Source: HRBIN23 sp046294495
GTDB taxonomy: Bacteria > Chloroflexota > Dehalococcoidia > Lucifugimonadales > HRBIN23
Direction of reading: 5' to 3'
Assembly (NCBI GenBank): GCA_046294495.1
Contig: JBKBKV010000003.1
Coordinates: forward strand, 5,961 to 69,960
Length of the DNA stretch: 64,000 nucleotides
The translations under genes and the position numbers were made by a program. Shown here in pieces: positions 24,751 through 33,555 of the stretch. The notes beneath the pieces were generated by a model that was not told where the DNA came from, searched no databases, and was given only the letters and a program-made list of their open reading frames with translations. How positions within the stretch are numbered: position 1 is the first letter of the stretch; the number at the start of each line of letters is the position of its first letter.

Positions 24751-25350
24751 ATGCGTAAGGCGTTGCCCTTCCTTGTCGTGGCTATTGCCTTGCTGGGCCT
24801 GTGGAGCACACCCGCCTACGCCCAACCCCAGGTGATGCGCTTCGCAGGCGCCGTTACCATAGAGGGACGCCCTGCCCCCGATGGCACGCGGGTGGTGGCC
24901 GAGGTGCAGGTGGGCGGCGCCTGGCGCGAGGCGACCTCCGTCACGACCACCAACGGGTATTACACGCTGACCATTGGCCTGGCCCCCGGTGAATCCTTCC
25001 CCACAGGTGCCCCCATTCGCTTCCGCGTGGGCCAGTGGGTAGCCGACCAGACCACCACCTGGGAGCCTGGTGCTCTTCGCCCCTATTTCAACCTCTCCGC
25101 CTTTGCACCCCCTCCACCCCCCCAGCAGGCCTGGCAGGGCCTCCAACGCGCCCTGGTGCGGGCATGGAGTTATGAAGACCCACGCAACCCTCGCTTCTTT
25201 GACTTCGCTGACCCTGGCCGAAGCAACCTTACCACCCTCCAGCGCAACCGTGCCTACTTCCTCTTCCTCACAGAAGACACAACCCTGGAGTGTCGGGGGG
25301 TTACCTATACCCTGCGCCGGGGCTGGAACCTCTTTGCGTGGACCTGTTAG
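24751..25350 (+). CDS. Secreted protein with a carboxypeptidase-regulatory-like domain
   Basis: The 199-residue protein has a signal peptide (KALPFLVVAIALLGLWSTPAYA, cleavage after AYA), then a beta-sandwich resembling a carboxypeptidase-regulatory or Cna-B-like domain (FAGAVTIEGRPAPDGTRVV, TNGYYTLTIG). A Pro-rich linker near 125 follows, and the end RGWNLFAWTC resembles the GWNL-type tails found on many exported proteins. A GAGGAGGA ribosome site precedes the ATG. It stands alone with its own promoter. Substrate or partner is unknown. Confidence 0.7.
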   Translation: MRKALPFLVVAIALLGLWSTPAYAQPQVMRFAGAVTIEGRPAPDGTRVVAEVQVGGAWREATSVTTTNGYYTLTIGLAPGESFPTGAPIRFRVGQWVADQTTTWEPGALRPYFNLSAFAPPPPPQQAWQGLQRALVRAWSYEDPRNPRFFDFADPGRSNLTTLQRNRAYFLFLTEDTTLECRGVTYTLRRGWNLFAWTC

Positions 25351-25369
25351 GGGGTGAGGGCAAAACCGC

Positions 25370-26140
25370 CTAGGGGCGCATGGCGCGTCGCAAGGTGTGC
25401 ACAGCGAACAGGCGCAGGTATCCCAAGGTGGTGGACATCTTGGGCAGTTTGGAGACCCCGTGACGCCGGGGCTGGAAGACGATGGACACCTCGGTTAGCA
25501 GGAAGCCACGCCTAGCGGCGCACAAGATAGCCTCCGGGGCAAAGGAGAAGTCGTTGGCCCTGGTCTCCTTCGCCAGCACCTCCACCACCTCCCGGCGGTA
25601 GAGGCGGTAGTTGGAGGTGATGTCCGTCAAGGAGACACCTGTGAGGAGTGGGAGCGCCCGGTTGGTCAGACTGCTGGCCCAGCGCTTCCACCAGGGGAGT
25701 GCCTCCACCCGCTTCCTGTTCAAGTAGCGGGAGCCAACCACCACATGTGCACCTGTCTGCCGATACGCCTCCAGGAAGCGGGGTAGTTCCTCCGGGGAGT
25801 GGTTCAGGTCGCAGTCCATAGTGGCCACCAGGGACACATCAGGGGACAGTAAGCGGAAGCCCTCCCGCAGGGCGTTGCCGAAGCCCCGCCGGCGGGGCAC
25901 CCACGAAACCTTCACCCGCCCTCCAGGGAGGCCCTGGGCGAACTCATCTACCCACTCGCGGCTGCCGTCGCTCCCTTCTATCACCAATACCATCTCCCAG
26001 GGCAGGCCCAGGGCGTCCAGGGTGCGCTGAAGACGGGGCAGAAGGACCACTAGATTGGCCCTCTCGTTGTAGGCCACCAGAACAGTAGCCACTTTCCCTG
26101 CTGTGGGCACCGATACCTGCCCCCTGTCTGTTTCCATCAT
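25370..26140 (-). CDS. Family 2 glycosyltransferase (polyprenol-phosphate sugar transferase-like)
   Basis: The 256-residue GT-A enzyme contains TVLVAYNERANL, EMVLVIEGSDGS, the GFGNALREGF loop, the metal-binding TMDCDLNHSPEEL and GSRYLN. It lacks C-terminal membrane helices. The pattern is near dolichol- or undecaprenyl-phosphate mannosyl/glucosyl transferases, which make lipid-linked sugars for wall or protein glycosylation. It begins with ATGATG at 26140 with a weak ribosome site. It converges on the exported protein gene with a 19-base gap. Confidence 0.85.
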   Translation of the reverse strand: MMETDRGQVSVPTAGKVATVLVAYNERANLVVLLPRLQRTLDALGLPWEMVLVIEGSDGSREWVDEFAQGLPGGRVKVSWVPRRRGFGNALREGFRLLSPDVSLVATMDCDLNHSPEELPRFLEAYRQTGAHVVVGSRYLNRKRVEALPWWKRWASSLTNRALPLLTGVSLTDITSNYRLYRREVVEVLAKETRANDFSFAPEAILCAARRGFLLTEVSIVFQPRRHGVSKLPKMSTTLGYLRLFAVHTLRRAMRP

Positions 26141-26263
26141 ACAAGCCGGCGCCCTCTTTGTTAGAATAGGGTTAGGCCTTCTCCATATGCCTCAGGCTGG
26201 CTATCCCCCGTTATACCATGGCCCTGCAGGCGCTGAAGGTCTTGCCAGGCCGGGGGTATCCCT

Positions 26264-26292
26264 TTGCTAGGCGTAGCGTTTTCTAGTATGAT
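26264..26292 (+). promoter_or_regulatory. Promoter of ftsH
   Basis: TTGCTA (26264-26269), a 17-base spacer and TATGAT (26287-26292) stand 21 bases before the ATG. Transcription would start near 26299. Confidence 0.6.
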
Positions 26293-26312
26293 AGAAAGAG
26301 GTTGAGGGTGGG

Positions 26313-28268
26313 ATGAGCGCACGCTTCATTCGCAACGGCTTTATCTGGCTCCTGATTATTGTTGCCGTGATTGTCATCATCACCACGGTGCTCCAGCCCG
26401 GCTACGGCAACAAAGAAGTGCCCATCAGCACGGTCATTGATTGGGCAAAGCAGGGGCGCGTTACCTCTATAGAAGTGCGCCGGGATGACCTTACCGTAAC
26501 TACCCAGGACGGGCAGACCTTCCGCTCCCGCAAGGAGGAGGGGTTCAGCCTGGTGGAGACCCTTACCCGTGAAGGTGTGGCAACGGGCGACGGCGGTGTG
26601 AAGGTTATCGTCAAGGGCGGCGGGAGCCTGGGGAGTTTCCTCAGCGTGGCGTTGAACTTCCTGCCCCTGCTCCTCTTCGCCTTTTTCCTACTCTTTATGC
26701 TTCGCCAGGCCCAGGGGTCGTCCTCTCAGACCCTAACCTTCGGGCGGAGCCGTGCCCGCCTCTTCATGGCCAACCGCCCCACCGTTACCTTTGCCGATGT
26801 GGCCGGTGTGGACGAGGCCAAGCAGGAACTCCAGGAGGTGGTGGAGTTCCTGAAGTATCCGGAGCGTTTCGCTTCCCTGGGGGCACGCATCCCACGGGGG
26901 CTGCTGCTGGTAGGCCCCCCAGGCACAGGGAAGACCCTCTTGGCCCGTGCCGTGGCCGGCGAGGCGGGAGTGCCCTTCTTCTCCATTAGCGGCTCCGAGT
27001 TCGTAGAGATGTTTGTGGGTGTTGGGGCCTCCCGGGTGCGCGACCTCTTTGACCAGGCCAAGCGCAATGCCCCCTGCATCGTTTTCATTGACGAAATAGA
27101 CGCCGTAGGGCGACACCGTGGGGCTGGCCTAGGGGGCGGCCACGACGAGCGGGAGCAGACCCTCAACCAAATCCTGGTGGAGATGGACGGGTTTGACTCC
27201 TCTACCAACATTATTGTGATAGCGGCCACCAACCGCCCCGACATCCTGGACCCCGCCCTCCTGCGCCCGGGGCGCTTTGACCGGCGGGTGGTGCTGGACC
27301 TGCCGGATGTGCAGGGTAGGCTGGCGGTGCTGAAGGTGCACACGCGGGGCAAACCTCTGGAGAGCGATGTCTCCCTGGACCTTATCGCACGCCAGACCTC
27401 TGGCTTCAGCGGGGCCGACCTGGCAAACCTGGTGAACGAGGCGGCCATCCTGGCCGCCCGTCGCAACAAGAAGACCATCGGCGTGCGGGAGTTCGCCGAG
27501 GCCATTGACCGTGTGGTGGCAGGCCCGGAGCGTAAGAGCCGCGTTATATCACCCAAGGAGAAGGAAATTACCGCCTACCACGAAGCCGGCCACGCATTGG
27601 TGGCCCGCATGCTCCCCAATGCCGACCCTGTGCACAAGATCTCCATCGTTGCCAGGGGGATGATGGGGGGATACACCCGCATGGTGCCCCAGGAGGACCG
27701 CCACCTGTGGACACGCGCCCAGTTTGAGGCCATGCTGGCGGTGGCCCTGGGTGGTCGTGTTGCCGAGGAGTTGACCTTCGGGGAAATCACCACCGGGGCC
27801 AGCAACGACCTGGAACAGGCCACCCGCCTGGCACGGGCCATGGTCACCCGCTACGGTATGAGCCAGCGCCTGGGCCCCAGGGTTTACGGCAAGCGCGAGG
27901 AGCTGGTCTTCCTGGGCAAGGAGATCGCCGAGCAGAGGGACTACAGCCCCCACACCGAGGAGCTGATTGACGAAGAGGTGAACACCCTTCTGCGCCAGGC
28001 AAAAGAGCGGGCCGAGGCTATCCTCCGCGCCCACCGCGCCAAACTAGACCAGATCGCCCGCTACCTCATTCAGTATGAGACGGTGGAAGGGGAGGACCTG
28101 GAGCGCCTCTTCACCGCCCCGCCCGAGGCCGAGGTGAAGCCCGCCGGTGTTGCGGCGCCTGCCCCACCGGAGACACCCAGGGTGCCTGCCTCCGTCCCCG
28201 GCTCCCTCCCCTCCCCCGCCAAACAGAAGCCCCCCCCGGAAGGCCCTGCCCCCGCCCCAGCGGGCTAA
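26313..28268 (+). CDS. ftsH: ATP-dependent zinc metalloprotease FtsH
   Basis: FtsH degrades membrane and regulatory proteins as a membrane-bound hexamer. The 651-residue protein has an N-terminal helix (about 10-27), an external domain, a second helix (about 112-131), an AAA+ module with Walker A GPPGTGKT (201-208), FIDEIDAVGRHRG Walker B and the second-region ATNRPDILDPALLRPGRFDRR, and an M41 peptidase with zinc site HEAGH (423-427). The last 45 residues are Pro/Ala-rich and probably flexible. It has its own promoter and no adjacent tilS or hpt gene. Confidence 0.97.
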   Translation: MSARFIRNGFIWLLIIVAVIVIITTVLQPGYGNKEVPISTVIDWAKQGRVTSIEVRRDDLTVTTQDGQTFRSRKEEGFSLVETLTREGVATGDGGVKVIVKGGGSLGSFLSVALNFLPLLLFAFFLLFMLRQAQGSSSQTLTFGRSRARLFMANRPTVTFADVAGVDEAKQELQEVVEFLKYPERFASLGARIPRGLLLVGPPGTGKTLLARAVAGEAGVPFFSISGSEFVEMFVGVGASRVRDLFDQAKRNAPCIVFIDEIDAVGRHRGAGLGGGHDEREQTLNQILVEMDGFDSSTNIIVIAATNRPDILDPALLRPGRFDRRVVLDLPDVQGRLAVLKVHTRGKPLESDVSLDLIARQTSGFSGADLANLVNEAAILAARRNKKTIGVREFAEAIDRVVAGPERKSRVISPKEKEITAYHEAGHALVARMLPNADPVHKISIVARGMMGGYTRMVPQEDRHLWTRAQFEAMLAVALGGRVAEELTFGEITTGASNDLEQATRLARAMVTRYGMSQRLGPRVYGKREELVFLGKEIAEQRDYSPHTEELIDEEVNTLLRQAKERAEAILRAHRAKLDQIARYLIQYETVEGEDLERLFTAPPEAEVKPAGVAAPAPPETPRVPASVPGSLPSPAKQKPPPEGPAPAPAG

Positions 28269-28384
28269 TAGGGGTCTCCTTACAAGGTTCGTGTGGGGTG
28301 CGGTGTCGCTGGGCAGATGTGGCGCGTGAAACAGCGCTAGGTAATAATGGGGTTAGATATCGCACCACCGTTCCCCCTGGGCAC

Positions 28385-28666
28385 CTAAGGGGCCGACATG
28401 GGTAGCGTAGTCTCTTTGGCCTCCCCCTCCAAGGGCAGCTCCCTGTAATACAGGCCCCACTTCTGCATCAGGGCCTGCACCGCCGGCTCCTCCAGGCGCA
28501 CCAGCTCCCGCAGGAAGCCCGCCAGGGCGTGGGCGTGGAGCATGTCATCACTGCACACCCACGACCCCTTGCCCCGCACCGCATAGAGGACCCCATGCTG
28601 ATGGGGACACCCTATCTCCACCCTCACACTCTCGCGTCCAGGCTTTTCAACTATGCCGTAGGCCAT
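28385..28666 (-). CDS. Small Cys/His protein downstream of rtcB
   Basis: The 93-residue protein is not recognised. It carries IGCPHQHG and WVCSDDMLHAHALAGFL, a Cys/His set that could bind metal. The ATG at 28666 is preferred because AAAGGAGA precedes it and longer starts would overlap rtcB. It starts 25 bases after the rtcB stop on the same strand and is probably cotranscribed. It does not look like archease, the known RtcB partner. An RNA-repair link is inference from position only. Confidence 0.55.
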   Translation of the reverse strand: MAYGIVEKPGRESVRVEIGCPHQHGVLYAVRGKGSWVCSDDMLHAHALAGFLRELVRLEEPAVQALMQKWGLYYRELPLEGEAKETTLPMSAP

Positions 28667-28691
28667 TCCGTTTCTCCTTTGGGGTGCTCGC

Positions 28692-30152
28692 TCACCCCTT
28701 GGTAACCCCGATAGGGCGCATGCGGGCCACCTTGTAGGCCAGCCCTGCCTGGTGGCACACCTCCACCACATCAGCCACATCCTTGTAGGCAAGAGACGCT
28801 TCCTCGGCCAGGGAGGCCCAGGACTCGGCCCGCACGATGATGCCACGCTCCCGCAGTTCCTGGCGAATGTCGTGCCCTTTCATAAGGCGCTTGGCGGCCG
28901 CCCGGCTTTCCCGCCGTCCAGCACCGTGGCAGGTGGTGCCGAAGCTCACCTCCATGGCGTGTGGAGAGCCCACACAGAGGAAGGAATAACGCCCCATGTC
29001 CCCAGGGATGATAACCGGCTGGCCCACCTCCCGATAGCGGGCTGGGATATGGGGATGGCCAGGGGGGAAGGAGCGTGTAGCACCTTTGCGATGCACACAG
29101 ACACGCATACGCCGTCCGTTGATGGTATGTTCCTCTATCTTGGCGATGTTGTGGGCCACATCGTAGACCTGGTGTATGCCCATGTCTTCCCAAGTCTTAC
29201 CGAGGACCTTCTCAAAGGCTTCCCGCACCCAATGGGCGATGACTTGGCGGTTGGCCCAGGCGAAGTTGGCGGCACACCGCATAGCCGCCAGGTAGTCTTT
29301 CCCCTCCGGGGAGTTGATGGGGGCGCAGGCCAGTTGACGATCGGGCAGGGTAATGTGATATTTGCGCATAGCCCCATCCATAACCTTCAGATAGTCATCG
29401 CATATCTGGTGGCCAAAGCCCCGGGATCCGCAGTGAAAGAGGATGGTTACCTGCCCTACCCGCTCAATGCCAAAAGAGCGGGCTATCTGCTGGTCGTAGA
29501 TCTGGTCCACCACCTCCACCTCCAGGAAGTGGTTGCCGGAGCCCAGGGTGCCCAGTTGGTTGGCGCCACGCTCCCGAGGGCGGTGGCCTACAGCCTGGGG
29601 GTCAGCCCCTGCGATGCATCCCCCCTCTTCGCACGCGTCCAGGTCGTCGGGGTGTCCATAGCCGTGCTCCACAGCCCAGCGTGCCCCCTTGACCATCACC
29701 TCGTCTATCTCCTGGCCCCGCAGGCGCAGTTTGCCAGCTGCCCCAACGCCCGTGGGTATGCGCTCGTATAGCACATCCACCAGACGCTCCAGCACAGGGC
29801 GCACATCCTGTTCTGTTAGGTTGGTGCGCAAGAAACGCACCCCACAGTTGATGTCAAACCCAACACCCCCTGGTGAGATGACCCCCTCCCCATCCACCTG
29901 TGTGGCCGCCACGCCACCCACTGCAAACCCATACCCCCAGTGAATGTCGGGCATGGCTAGAGATGCGTAGACAATCCCGGGAAGGAAGGCTACATTGGCC
30001 ACTTGCTCCAGGGACTGGTCTTTGGTGATGTCTTCTAGCATCTTTTCGTCGGCGAAGACGATGCCCGGAACCCGCATACCCTCTTTATAGGAGGTGGGCA
30101 TTTCCCAGCGGTAGTCGTCTATTTTGCGTAGGATGCGTTTCCAGTCGGCCAT
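28692..30152 (-). CDS. rtcB: RtcB-type RNA-splicing ligase
   Basis: RtcB seals RNA 2',3'-cyclic phosphate and 5'-OH ends with GTP and manganese. The 486-residue protein shows the family motifs in order: PGGVGFDINCGVR, the metal-binding GSGNHFLEVE, FHCGSRGFGHQ, a late His motif HNIAKIEEH, VHRKGATRSF and SFGTTCHGAGR with the guanylylated-histidine region. The ATG at 30152 is chosen for AAGGAAG upstream and the usual protein length; the open frame continues to 30230 over the end of the peptidase gene. Cytosolic. Confidence 0.95.
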   Translation of the reverse strand: MADWKRILRKIDDYRWEMPTSYKEGMRVPGIVFADEKMLEDITKDQSLEQVANVAFLPGIVYASLAMPDIHWGYGFAVGGVAATQVDGEGVISPGGVGFDINCGVRFLRTNLTEQDVRPVLERLVDVLYERIPTGVGAAGKLRLRGQEIDEVMVKGARWAVEHGYGHPDDLDACEEGGCIAGADPQAVGHRPRERGANQLGTLGSGNHFLEVEVVDQIYDQQIARSFGIERVGQVTILFHCGSRGFGHQICDDYLKVMDGAMRKYHITLPDRQLACAPINSPEGKDYLAAMRCAANFAWANRQVIAHWVREAFEKVLGKTWEDMGIHQVYDVAHNIAKIEEHTINGRRMRVCVHRKGATRSFPPGHPHIPARYREVGQPVIIPGDMGRYSFLCVGSPHAMEVSFGTTCHGAGRRESRAAAKRLMKGHDIRQELRERGIIVRAESWASLAEEASLAYKDVADVVEVCHQAGLAYKVARMRPIGVTKG

Positions 30153-30219
30153 AGGCACTTCCTTATGGGGTTGCCTTGTCAGCCACACAGGGCGCTGGGG
30201 TGCCGACGCCCTTGCTTTT

Positions 30220-31482
30220 TTATCCTTCAAGGAGGCGCAGGAAGCGGCGCTCGCTTCTGAAAGGCCCCACCACTGCCAGGTTGGAGCGCTTGGGAACGAT
30301 GAGGTGCTGGGCTACCCTCTGGACATCCTCCGGCGTTACTGCCTCTATCTTCTGAACCACCTCATCCGGTGTTAGGACGCGCCCCAAGAGGGTCTCCTGG
30401 CTCCCCACCCAGAAGGCTACGGCGCGGGTGTCCTCCAGCCGTAGAAGGAGGCGCCCCTTGACCAGTTCTTTGGCCTTCTGGAGTTCCTCGGGGGAGACCC
30501 CCTGCCGCAGGCGGAAAAGTTCCTCCAACACCACCTTGAACGCCTCTTCAGCGTTGGAAGGCTCTACCCCCAGGGAGATCGTCCAGGCGCCGCAGTCTTT
30601 GTAAGGGACTACTCCGCTGGACACATCGTAGACCAGGCCGCGCTTCTCCCGCAGTTCCAGGAAGAGGCGGCTACTGGTTCCCTCTCCAAGCAACACGCTC
30701 AACAACTCCAGGGCATAGCGGTCGGGGTGGGAGTAGGGGAGGGCACGCAAGGCGAAAGCCAAATGGGCTTGCTCGGTCTTGCGCCACCCGAGGGATACGC
30801 GGGGACTGTCCTGCCCATCCCGGACGGGGGGGCAGACACCGGCGGTCCCCACGGGCCATCCCGCCACCAGAGAGGCGACCTGCTCTACAGCCTTTTCTCC
30901 ATCTACAGCCCCGGACACAACGCACACCGTATTGCTGGAGACATAGTGCTGTGCCACCAGGTCCAGCAAGGTCTGGCGGGTAAGTGAAGCGACAGACTCG
31001 GGCGTGCCCCCTACATCCCGACCCATAGGCTGGTCGGGCCAGAGGGTGGTGTCCAAGAGGTAGTGCACATACTCGGCAGGATTATCCTTGCTGGAGGCCA
31101 GTTCCTCCAGAATTACCCCCCTCTCTTTTTCCACATCCTCCGGTGCGAAACGGCTGTGCAGGAGCATATCGGCCAGGAGGTCCAAGGCGTGGGAGAAATG
31201 GGGGCTAGCCACCTTGGCCCAGTAGACGGTGGTCTCCCGGTCGGTGCTCCCGTTCATAAACCCACCTACGCCCTCAATGGCCTCGCTGATATGCCGGCTC
31301 GTGGGGCGCCGCTGGGTGCCCTTGAAGAACATATGCTCTGCAAAATGGAAAGCCCCTCCCACCTCGTCCGCCTCGTAGCGCGACCCGGCGCCGATGAAGA
31401 AGGCCACAGTTACCGACCGAGTATGAGGCATCGGGCACACAAAGATGCGAAGTCCGTTATCAAGGGTATACTTCTGGAACAC
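30220..31482 (-). CDS. M16 family zinc peptidase (PqqL/mitochondrial processing peptidase-like)
   Basis: The 420-residue protein has the inverted zinc motif HFAEHMFFKGT (HxxEH) with the distal Glu in EKERGVILEEL, and the C-terminal M16 half with the Arg-Tyr-type segment LREKRGLVYDVSS. Such single-chain enzymes usually form dimers of two M16 units and cleave small proteins or peptides. It begins with GTG at 31482, preceded by AAAGGTGA. It lies 67 bases upstream of rtcB on the same strand. A neighbouring polynucleotide phosphorylase, common for this family, is not present. Confidence 0.9.
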   Translation of the reverse strand: MFQKYTLDNGLRIFVCPMPHTRSVTVAFFIGAGSRYEADEVGGAFHFAEHMFFKGTQRRPTSRHISEAIEGVGGFMNGSTDRETTVYWAKVASPHFSHALDLLADMLLHSRFAPEDVEKERGVILEELASSKDNPAEYVHYLLDTTLWPDQPMGRDVGGTPESVASLTRQTLLDLVAQHYVSSNTVCVVSGAVDGEKAVEQVASLVAGWPVGTAGVCPPVRDGQDSPRVSLGWRKTEQAHLAFALRALPYSHPDRYALELLSVLLGEGTSSRLFLELREKRGLVYDVSSGVVPYKDCGAWTISLGVEPSNAEEAFKVVLEELFRLRQGVSPEELQKAKELVKGRLLLRLEDTRAVAFWVGSQETLLGRVLTPDEVVQKIEAVTPEDVQRVAQHLIVPKRSNLAVVGPFRSERRFLRLLEG

Positions 31483-31623
31483 AGGTTCACCTTTATGGGG
31501 ATTTCATATTCTATTGTAGTAAGAAAAACGGGACAGGCACAAGGGGCCAGGTAACGGTGTATAAGTCTCACCCCTGAAAGGGGGGGCCATCCGCCCAGTA
31601 TTGTGAGCCAGGTCGGGCCAGGT

Positions 31624-32196
31624 CTATGGGGCCACCCCCAGGAAAGGCTTCAGGGCGCCCATAATGTCTTCCACACGCATAGGCCCCACGAACTTCTTCA
31701 CCACCGTTCCCTGTGGGTCAACGATGAACTTCTCCGGGATGCCCGTTACCCCATAGTCTAGGGCGATGCGCCCTTTGCTATCCATCCCGTTCGGGTAAGG
31801 AACCTGGAAGCGTTCCAGGAAAGCATAGGCGTCGCTTTCCCTGTCCCACACATTGATGCCGATAAACTCTACAGGAAGGCCCCGAGCGCGCAGGTCGCGA
31901 TAGGCCTGGGCCAGGGCGGGGGCCTCAGCGCGGCAGGGGGCGCACCAGGATGCCCAGAAGTCTAGCAGGACTGCCTTCCCGCGCAAAGAGGTGAGCCGCA
32001 CCTCTTGGCCGGCAGAGGTTGTTATGGAAAAGTCGGGGGCAGGGCGAGGGCGGATGGCCACCTCCCCCAGCGCGGTGCGGACGGCTACATTGGCTGGGAG
32101 GCCTCCGCTGCGCCCTAGCGCCCACGCCAGCACCCCTACCAGGGCTAGGAAGGGGGGCAAAAAGACAAGTAGGAACACCCAACGCCGACGCATCAT
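31624..32196 (-). CDS. TlpA/CcmG-type thioredoxin-like protein
   Basis: The exported thiol reductase has a membrane anchor (about residues 7-29) and a thioredoxin fold with WASWCAPCRAE and the cis-Pro loop TGIPEKF. With CcmF and CcmH upstream, the likely role is reduction of apocytochrome c heme-binding cysteines (CcmG/DsbE). The start is uncertain: ATG at 32196 (190 residues) is given here; a TTG at 32211 lies almost on top of GGGAG. The upstream gene stops at 32204, so the start lies in an overlap region. It is last of the ccm-type unit. Confidence 0.87.
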   Translation of the reverse strand: MMRRRWVFLLVFLPPFLALVGVLAWALGRSGGLPANVAVRTALGEVAIRPRPAPDFSITTSAGQEVRLTSLRGKAVLLDFWASWCAPCRAEAPALAQAYRDLRARGLPVEFIGINVWDRESDAYAFLERFQVPYPNGMDSKGRIALDYGVTGIPEKFIVDPQGTVVKKFVGPMRVEDIMGALKPFLGVAP

Positions 32197-32203
32197 TTTA
32201 TTT

Positions 32204-33226
32204 TTATTCAACTCCCTGTGCGGGCGCCGGGCGTTGACGGAGCGCCCATATCAAGATACCCAGCAGAATTACCCCCAGGAGTGAGGCAGGGAGGGCTACC
32301 ACCAGGGGGGGCCGTTCCAATGCCTCAAGCACCCGCAGGGGCCAGCGAGGCTGGGGAAGCCCCACAATGCGGAAGGAGACCACCCCCCCTGCCTCTATAC
32401 CTTTGCCCTCCAGGATGCGGTAGGTCTTCCCCCCGATGCTGGCCGGCTCCTGCGCCTCCAGGAGTGGGCTTTCCACTCGGGCAAGGTCTTCGGGAAGCAT
32501 CAGCCGGAAGACATCGGCCCCGTGGGGCATATCCAGGGCGAATTCCACCCCCTCGCCCTGGTAGACCAGCCGATAGGTGAAGAGGACCTCGTAGCGCCCC
32601 GGAGGGATGGGGGAGGTCAAAGCGAACCCTTGCGCTAACTGCACCACCTCCCCACCCGGGGGGAAAGTAGCCGCCACATCCAGGCCCTGGGCCTGGGAAG
32701 GGATGGAGAAGCGTAGAAGGCTTGGGGGCATCTGGCCCATATCGGGCACCGCGGTGCGATCGGTGGGGTTCTCTATCTGCACCGCCTCCAGGAACTCCAG
32801 GAGCCGACGCCGTGGGTCGGCTCCAGTGGCCACGAGAGTAACCGAAAGGAGGCGCAGATTTTGCGTGCCTGGCGCCTTCTCGTAAATCGTGAGCGTCAGG
32901 GGCTTCGCCCACGCCTCCTGGCCCTGGGCAATAGCGGTATATACTACCCCCTGGTATGCAGTGCTGGCAAGGTAGGCCAGGTCTAGCCCCAGGGGCACCC
33001 CCTCAAAGCGGAAAGTGCCATCGGCTCCAGCAGTGGCAGTGCGGGTATCCACCAATCTCCGCTGGCGCACAATCTCCAGGGTAACGGGCAACCCGGCGGG
33101 CACCTGGCCCCCGCCCGTGCCGTTGACGATGCGCCCCTCCACAACACCCCCCTCCTGGGCGTGGAGGAGGTGGAAAGGCAAAAGGGTTAGCACCAGCCCC
33201 AGCATCAGGGCAACAGCCCCTTTCAT
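32204..33226 (-). CDS. Exported membrane-anchored protein of the ccm cluster
   Basis: The 340-residue protein has a signal peptide (ending HLLHAQ), a carboxypeptidase-regulatory-like beta domain (about 28-110: VEGRIVNGTGGGQVPAGLPV, DGTFRFEGV), a larger beta-rich domain, a single C-terminal helix (about 308-330) and a short cytoplasmic tail. It overlaps the CcmI-like gene by 4 bases. No catalytic motif was seen. The place between CcmI-like and TlpA genes suggests an external helper for cytochrome maturation or copper/heme delivery; this is inference. Confidence 0.65.
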   Translation of the reverse strand: MKGAVALMLGLVLTLLPFHLLHAQEGGVVEGRIVNGTGGGQVPAGLPVTLEIVRQRRLVDTRTATAGADGTFRFEGVPLGLDLAYLASTAYQGVVYTAIAQGQEAWAKPLTLTIYEKAPGTQNLRLLSVTLVATGADPRRRLLEFLEAVQIENPTDRTAVPDMGQMPPSLLRFSIPSQAQGLDVAATFPPGGEVVQLAQGFALTSPIPPGRYEVLFTYRLVYQGEGVEFALDMPHGADVFRLMLPEDLARVESPLLEAQEPASIGGKTYRILEGKGIEAGGVVSFRIVGLPQPRWPLRVLEALERPPLVVALPASLLGVILLGILIWALRQRPAPAQGVE

Positions 33227-33546
33227 TGACGCTCGCCTCCTTGGGGTTGCTCACCTGCGCGGGCTGGGACACCCCCTTTCTGCTCTTGCAACGCCTTCAG
33301 CACTAGGGCCGCCTCGTAGCGCAGAGATGCAAAGCGCCGCTGGGCATCTGGGGCAGGGATGCGCCCCAAATCGGTGTCAGTTTGCAAAGCGACCATCTCA
33401 TCCAGCAGGGCGTGCCAGCGCGCCTCCAGGGCCAACAAGTCTTCTGGCGACCCCCGAGGCTGGGGACGCCAACGCCGTCTCCAGAGGGGCCACAACACCA
33501 CTACCCCGCTTACCAGGGCTAGCAGGAACCCTACCAGCAGAGCCAA
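33223..33546 (-). CDS. Small CcmI-like membrane protein
   Basis: The 107-residue protein has one N-terminal membrane helix (LLVGFLLALVSGVVVLWPLW) followed by a charged helical region (LEARWHALLDEM and QRRFASLRYEAALVLKALQ). CcmI proteins, which hold apocytochrome during heme attachment, begin this way, but are longer. It sits 9 bases after ccmF and overlaps the next gene. The call rests on topology and context. Confidence 0.6.
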   Translation of the reverse strand: MALLVGFLLALVSGVVVLWPLWRRRWRPQPRGSPEDLLALEARWHALLDEMVALQTDTDLGRIPAPDAQRRFASLRYEAALVLKALQEQKGGVPARAGEQPQGGERQ

Positions 33547-33555
33547 ACCACTCCT

